The notes under the pieces are model-generated. The model ran no database searches and was not told the origin of the DNA. It was given only the letters and a program-made list of their open reading frames with translations. Shown piece after piece: positions 31,810 to 35,847 of a DNA stretch of 35,847 nucleotides. The position numbers were made by a program, and so were the translations under genes. Source of the DNA: UBA7332 sp051657165 (GTDB lineage: Bacteria > Bacteroidota > Bacteroidia > Bacteroidales > UBA7332). Every line of letters begins with the position of its first letter. Positions within the stretch are counted from its first letter, which is position 1. The stretch covers positions 1 through 35,847 of the forward strand of contig JBOFKD010000296.1 of NCBI GenBank assembly GCA_051657165.1. Reading direction: 5' to 3'.

Positions 31810-33090
31810 TTATTTAATTCGTTTATAACCATAAACAGCATTGTCGCCTAATTCTTCTTCGATGCGTAATAACTGATTATATTTCGCCATACGGTCAGAA
31901 CGACTTAATGATCCTGTTTTAATCTGACCTGAATTAGTTGCAACGGCAATATCTGCAATTGTTGAATCTTCGGTTTCACCTGAACGGTGCGATGTTACTG
32001 ATGTATAACCGTTTCTGTGTGCCATTTCAATCGCATTCAACGTTTCAGTAAGTGTACCGATTTGATTTACTTTAATCAAAATAGAGTTAGCACAACCTCT
32101 TTCAATACCTTCTTTCAAAAATTCTACGTTAGTTACAAATAAATCATCACCGACTAGCTGGCATCTGTTGCCGATTCGATCAGTTAGCATTTTCCAACCT
32201 GCCCAATCTCCTTCATGCATACCATCTTCGATAGAGTCAATAGGATACTTGTTAATTAAAGATTCAAGATAGTCCACTTGTTGTTCAGCGGTACGTTTAG
32301 CACCTTTGTCTCCTTCGAATTTAGTGTAGTCATAAATTCCATTGTGGTAGAATTCGGAAGCTGCACAGTCCAGAGCGATGGTTACATCCTTACCGGGTAC
32401 ATATCCGGCCTTCTTGATAGCATCTAAAATAGACTCAAGGGCATCTTCAGTGCCATTAAGTACAGGAGCAAATCCACCCTCGTCACCAACAGCAGTACTT
32501 AGTCCTCTGTCATGAAGGACTTTTTTAAGTGAATGGAAAACTTCGGCACCCATTCTTAACGCTTCCTTGAATGATTCAGCACCAACAGGTCTGATCATAA
32601 ATTCCTGAAACGCGATAGGCGCATCTGAGTGAGAACCACCATTAATGATATTCATCATCGGAACAGGTAACACATATGTGTTTGTTCCGCCAATATATCT
32701 GTAAAGTGGCATTTCTAAATAATTAGCAGCAGCTTTTACAACTGCCAGAGAAACTCCTAAAAGAGCATTAGCTCCTAAATTTGCTTTTGTTTTTGTGCCA
32801 TCCAGGCGTAATAGCTCGTTGTCTATACTCATCTGGTCTAAAGCACATTTACCTGTTAATGCAGGAGCTATAATGTTATTGATATTGTCAACAGCTTTTG
32901 TTACTCCTTTACCCAAATAACGGTTTTTGTCACCATCTCTGAGTTCGATAGCTTCATTTTCTCCGGTAGAGGCACCTGATGGAACCGAAGCACGGCCCAT
33001 AATTCCTGATTCCAGAATAACATCTACTTCGATAGTAGGATTCCCGCGAGAGTCTAGGATCTCTCTACCTTTGATTGCAACAATTTTCAT
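31810..33090 (-). CDS. eno: Enolase
   Basis: 426 residues, full length. It interconverts 2-phosphoglycerate and phosphoenolpyruvate in cytoplasmic glycolysis. Motifs: AREILDSRGNPT-type KGREILDSRGNPTIEVDV, PSGASTGENEAIELRDGD, GGSHSDAPIAFQEFMIRP, GDEGGFAP, metal ligands around ALDCAASEFY, SIEDGMHEGDWAGW and LVGDDLFVTN, the catalytic Lys in ILIKVNQIGTLTE, and the signature SHRSGETEDSTIADIAVA. It follows the AsmA-like gene by 128 bases on the same strand and ends at its own terminator. Confidence 0.98.
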   Translation of the reverse strand: MKIVAIKGREILDSRGNPTIEVDVILESGIMGRASVPSGASTGENEAIELRDGDKNRYLGKGVTKAVDNINNIIAPALTGKCALDQMSIDNELLRLDGTKTKANLGANALLGVSLAVVKAAANYLEMPLYRYIGGTNTYVLPVPMMNIINGGSHSDAPIAFQEFMIRPVGAESFKEALRMGAEVFHSLKKVLHDRGLSTAVGDEGGFAPVLNGTEDALESILDAIKKAGYVPGKDVTIALDCAASEFYHNGIYDYTKFEGDKGAKRTAEQQVDYLESLINKYPIDSIEDGMHEGDWAGWKMLTDRIGNRCQLVGDDLFVTNVEFLKEGIERGCANSILIKVNQIGTLTETLNAIEMAHRNGYTSVTSHRSGETEDSTIADIAVATNSGQIKTGSLSRSDRMAKYNQLLRIEEELGDNAVYGYKRIK

Positions 33091-33218
33091 AGTAAGTCTG
33101 TCTATTTTGTTAGAAGAACATTAAATTAATCAACACTTATAACAACTCTTTTCAGGCTTTAGTTTAATCCGGAGTGAAATAAAAAAGCTAAGAGTTATTA
33201 ATCAATACTGATAATATT

Positions 33219-34394
33219 TTATTCAGCAGGAATTAATTTACTTGCTTCATTTTCAGCTTCAGAAATAACTTCTTTTGCTTCTTTGCGTGACTTCTCATAT
33301 ATTTTTTTAGCAGCTTTTTTAGCCGCAATTTTTAGTATAGGATTCTCTGCTCTTTCAAGAATCATTCTGATGTCATTGTCTGCTTTTATAAGAATTGAGT
33401 CAGCCTCATTCTGTGCATTCATCAGAATCGAATCAGCTTCAGCTTCAGCATATTTTTCATAAACCAGGTTTCGGGTAGCGGGTTTACTGTGTGCGGATTG
33501 ATAATTTGTCTCATATTTCTTTAAGTAAAGAGCCGATACAAAATGAAATATCTCATATATTTCTTTGTGGTTCTCTTCCGGCTGAACAGAGGTAGTGAAA
33601 TTATCTTCATTGATCGTAATATCTCCGGTCAGTGTTTCGCTTTTTCCATCAATCTTATATTCATTCTTGCCGAAAGAGAATCTCTGTTCCGGAAAATTAG
33701 CATGGATACTTCCGTTAAATTCTATCTGAGCTTTGCATTGATCCGGATTAGAAGGTTTACTCAGACATATTTCTTCGAAAGTGGATGCAATATGAAGGCT
33801 AGGGGTAGTTGCTGACAGATCACCTTTCAGTATTAAGTTCAGATTCTTGCATTCGAGGCCATGCATTGATTCCAGATCCGTAAAAAGAATCTGACCATTC
33901 TGAATTCTCAGTTTATTCAAACGCAGGTGAAAGGCTGTATAGCTGGATGGATGCAAAGTGTCTTTTTGCTGGTGTGTTGTGTCCGGTTTAAAAATATTCC
34001 AGCTTACACGTCCGTTAGGGGCGACCTGAGCCTCAATCAAAGGAGAGTTAATAAATATCTCGCGAATTTCGTATCCGTCATTTTTGAATAATGAGATGGG
34101 TGATAATCCTATTTCCAGTTGTTTCGCTAACAGAAGCGTATCGCCTCTGAATTCAGTTTCAGTTCCTGTTATCTGTATGTTTTTGATGTTGAACGAAACT
34201 AAAGGGAAGTGTTTAATAAGGTCAATCCGTAAGTCTGTGAATTCGACTTTCGCATACATCATATTATCGGCTTCTCTGTGTACTGCCGCTGCTACTTTTC
34301 CTTTTATTAAAAAAGGGATGAATATAGTCATAAAGAAGAAGATTATGACCAGTGACATTAATATGCTGAAGATTGTTTTCTTTGAAGTTTTCAT
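33219..34394 (-). CDS. AsmA-like inner-membrane-anchored protein, short form
   Basis: 391 residues. An N-terminal membrane anchor (IFSILMSLVIIFFFMTIFIP) and the AsmA N-terminal pattern follow: YAKVEFTDLRIDLIKHFPLV, SFNIKNIQITGTETEFRGDT, LEIGLSPISLFKNDGYEIRE, IFINSPLIEAQVAPNGRVSW. AsmA proteins bridge or affect the envelope in lipid transport. After about residue 270 it turns into a charged coiled coil (AEADSILMNAQNEADSILIK, then LERAENPILKIAAKKAAKKI, then KEVISEAENEASKLI) of the kind that ends much longer Bacteroidetes AsmA proteins (my recollection, about 800 residues or more). It looks as if the middle and C-terminal AsmA domain are missing in frame. The frame is intact, so it may be a real short form. 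Confidence 0.75.
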   Translation of the reverse strand: MKTSKKTIFSILMSLVIIFFFMTIFIPFLIKGKVAAAVHREADNMMYAKVEFTDLRIDLIKHFPLVSFNIKNIQITGTETEFRGDTLLLAKQLEIGLSPISLFKNDGYEIREIFINSPLIEAQVAPNGRVSWNIFKPDTTHQQKDTLHPSSYTAFHLRLNKLRIQNGQILFTDLESMHGLECKNLNLILKGDLSATTPSLHIASTFEEICLSKPSNPDQCKAQIEFNGSIHANFPEQRFSFGKNEYKIDGKSETLTGDITINEDNFTTSVQPEENHKEIYEIFHFVSALYLKKYETNYQSAHSKPATRNLVYEKYAEAEADSILMNAQNEADSILIKADNDIRMILERAENPILKIAAKKAAKKIYEKSRKEAKEVISEAENEASKLIPAE

Positions 34395-34764
34395 GTTATC
34401 GTTTGTAAGATTTTGTTTTACTCTGAAAGTATATTGATCCGGAGAAATAACAACTCTTTTGTGAATCAGGTTCTCTTAACCTTTAGAGCCCGAGTCTGAA
34501 TTATTCTGATATCAATATTTTCGAAATATATAAATTATTTATTGGTTAAGCAAAAAATGTGTATAATTAGGAAGTTATTCTACAAAATTGATTCATCAGG
34601 AAATAAATTCTCAATAAATGATTATTTGTTTTAAATCTTTCTCTACTTTTGCGCCCGATTTTAGGAAACCGTACAACTCGTAATCATGAATTGCACGACT
34701 TCTTAACCTCATTAATAGTATTATGGTTTTTTAACCATACACAAACACAGTTTATTTTATTCGC
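34395..34764. other. Divergent intergenic region upstream of carbonic anhydrase
   Basis: No gene supported. The left half should hold the AsmA-like gene promoter, which I could not identify. The right half has the candidate promoter at 34625-34651 and, in the predicted leader, a small hairpin TATGGTT/AACCATA at about 34720-34738. Confidence 0.5.
34625..34651 (+). promoter_or_regulatory. Candidate promoter for carbonic anhydrase gene
   Basis: TACTTTTG at 34644-34651 matches TAnnTTTG exactly, followed by CGCCC. TTTG at 34625-34628 lies 15 bases upstream, closer than the usual 19-21, so only the -7 part is convincing. It predicts a leader of about 105 bases. Confidence 0.5.
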
Positions 34765-35475
34765 ATGAAAAAGATGTTTATCCCTGTAATAGGGTTGTCG
34801 CTGATATTGGGATCATGTCAGCAAAAGGTTGAAAAGTTATTGGTTTCTACCGGGATTGAAACGCACGTATTAACGAAAGAGGATGTTGAGAAAAGAACTC
34901 CTGAAGATGTCGTGGAATGGCTTAGATTGGGTAATAAGTCTTTTGTCGACAAAGGGTTACACCAGAGAGATTATAATGCTCAGCTGGAAGAATCCTTAGC
35001 CGGACAGCATCCGATGGCAATTGTTTTATCTTGTATTGACTCCCGTGTGCCGGTCGAAACGATATTTGACAAAGGTTTGGGAGACTTGTTTGTAGCTCGT
35101 GTTGCGGGGAATATAATTAATCCTGATATTTTGGGAAGTATGGAATATGCGTGTGAACATTCGGGCTCTAAAGTGGTTGTAGTATTAGGGCATGAATGCT
35201 GCGGAGCAGTTCATTCGGCTTGTGAGGGGGTTGATGCTGGCAATATGACTCAAATGTTAGATAAAATTAAGCCAGCTATTGATTCATGCGAAAAATGTGG
35301 TTTAGAGCGTGAATCAGAAAATTTTGAAGAAAATGTTGTCCGCAAAAATGTCGAAATCATGGTTGCCAGAGTTCGCGAAGAAAGTGAAATTTTGCACGAA
35401 ATGGAACAACACGGACATATTAAAGTTGTAGGAGCAATTTTTAATCTTCACACAGGAATTGTAGAATTCATCTAA
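34765..35475 (+). CDS. Beta-class carbonic anhydrase with lipoprotein signal
   Basis: 236 residues. It hydrates CO2 to bicarbonate with a Zn ion. The zinc site is complete: Cys and Asp in IVLSCIDSRVPVE and His and Cys in VVVLGHECCGAVHSA (C.DSR ... H..C), with the GDLFVARVAGNII strand and SMEYACEHSGSK between. The N-terminus MKKMFIPVIGLSLILGSC is a lipoprotein signal with lipobox LGSC, so the enzyme is inferred to be membrane-anchored in the periplasm or at the surface, unlike the usual cytosolic beta-carbonic anhydrases. About 45 extra residues (to DKGLHQRDYN) precede the core. Single gene. Confidence 0.92.
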   Translation: MKKMFIPVIGLSLILGSCQQKVEKLLVSTGIETHVLTKEDVEKRTPEDVVEWLRLGNKSFVDKGLHQRDYNAQLEESLAGQHPMAIVLSCIDSRVPVETIFDKGLGDLFVARVAGNIINPDILGSMEYACEHSGSKVVVVLGHECCGAVHSACEGVDAGNMTQMLDKIKPAIDSCEKCGLERESENFEENVVRKNVEIMVARVREESEILHEMEQHGHIKVVGAIFNLHTGIVEFI

Positions 35476-35533
35476 GCATTTTAATTATTCTTTATACGTT
35501 CTGAATCTATCAAATTAATTAGTATTTGATAAA

Positions 35534-35568
35534 AAAAGAGGGTGTGTCAAAAGTACATACCCTCTTTT
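35534..35568. terminator. Hairpin after carbonic anhydrase, possibly the IS left end
   Basis: AAAAGAGGGTGTGT pairs with ACATACCCTCTTTT (14 bp, one G-T wobble, 7-base loop), 58 bases after the stop codon. It could end the carbonic anhydrase transcript. GAGGGTGTGTCAAAAGT also resembles insertion-sequence termini, so the IS that follows may begin here. Confidence 0.6.
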
Positions 35569-35847
35569 ATATTGTAAAATTTGAACATGTAGTATTTATT
35601 TATTATCTTTATGCATCTAATACAGAGATATATGAAGATGCAATTCAAATCATATGATCAAGATTTAGGGACCCTTTTCCCTTCTTATATTGGCGATAAG
35701 ATTGCCAGGAATCATCCTGTTCGTCTTATTAGTTCGATCGTAGATAGTCTGGACTTAACAACGCTTCAAAGTACTTATAAGCAAGGTGGATGCCCAGCTT
35801 ATAATCCACGCATGCTTCTCAAAATAATATTCTATGCCTATCTGAAC
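35537..35847 (+). mobile_element. Insertion sequence, IS1182-like, left part
   Basis: Inferred from the transposase start at 35632 and the terminus-like GAGGGTGTGTCAAAAGT just upstream. The left boundary is approximate; the right end and target duplication are outside the window. Confidence 0.5.
35632..35847 (+). CDS. IS1182-type transposase, N-terminal part (3' partial)
   Basis: From ATG at 35632 the frame is open for 72 codons to the window edge: MKMQFKSYDQDLGTLFPSYI, GDKIARNHPVRLISSIVDSL, then DLTTLQSTYKQGG and YNPRMLLKIIFYAYLN. The last block (Y.P..ML.K...Y.Y) is the N-terminal DUF772 pattern of IS1182/IS5-group transposases. The DDE catalytic residues lie beyond the window, so intactness cannot be judged. 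A TATCTTTA word at about 35603 could be its promoter. Confidence 0.82.
   Translation, partial: MKMQFKSYDQDLGTLFPSYIGDKIARNHPVRLISSIVDSLDLTTLQSTYKQGGCPAYNPRMLLKIIFYAYLN

Overview
The window reads as an AT-rich chromosome segment from the Bacteroidetes, order Bacteroidales, probably near Dysgonomonas or other Porphyromonadaceae-like genera. This is inferred from gene content: a SusC/SusD pair, an Mfa/Fim-type fimbrial cluster with DUF3575 and DUF3868 partners, a type IX secretion sorting tail, DUF3256, a four-subunit 2-oxoacid:ferredoxin oxidoreductase, and promoter words of the TAnnTTTG type. Most genes lack a Shine-Dalgarno sequence; groEL is an exception. No genus-level call can be proven from the sequence alone.

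Left part (1-8.3 kb): the 3' end of an RHS gene, a convergent secreted YD-like repeat protein with a type IX sorting tail, a small periplasmic TPR-like protein, and a SusC/SusD outer-membrane uptake pair with no enzyme beside it. Perfect or near-perfect bidirectional hairpins separate the convergent genes.

Fimbrial part (8.2-18.4 kb): seven genes on the minus strand, in transcription order DUF3575 protein, DUF3868/OmpA-like protein, FimA/Mfa1-type major fimbrillin, Mfa2/FimB-type anchor, and three large lipoproteins that look like accessory or tip fimbrillins. One of these ends in a lectin-like or FISUMP-like domain. A hairpin sits directly after the major subunit gene. Related hairpin sequences lie at the operon end and beside a frameshifted small secreted ORF on the other side of the cluster.

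Central part (18.5-27.4 kb): a PorT-like outer-membrane barrel, an HdeD/DUF308 membrane protein, groES-groEL, a roughly 1 kb gene-free region, a small conserved-looking protein, tRNA-Arg(CCU), the kor operon (ferredoxin, alpha, a 55-residue membrane protein missed by simple ORF calling, beta, gamma), and mazG. The gene-free region after groEL is the most striking item in the window. It holds four consecutive families of short palindromic words, each family with its own core and strict spacing (21, 22, about 10/20, and 22 bp), so every family is phased close to whole turns of the DNA helix.

Right part (27.5-35.8 kb): a DUF3256 protein, a 12-repeat Sel1 protein, a ClC chloride channel/transporter with a RCK_C-like tail, enolase, a shortened AsmA-like protein, a beta-carbonic anhydrase with a lipoprotein signal, and the first 72 codons of an IS1182-type transposase that runs off the window.
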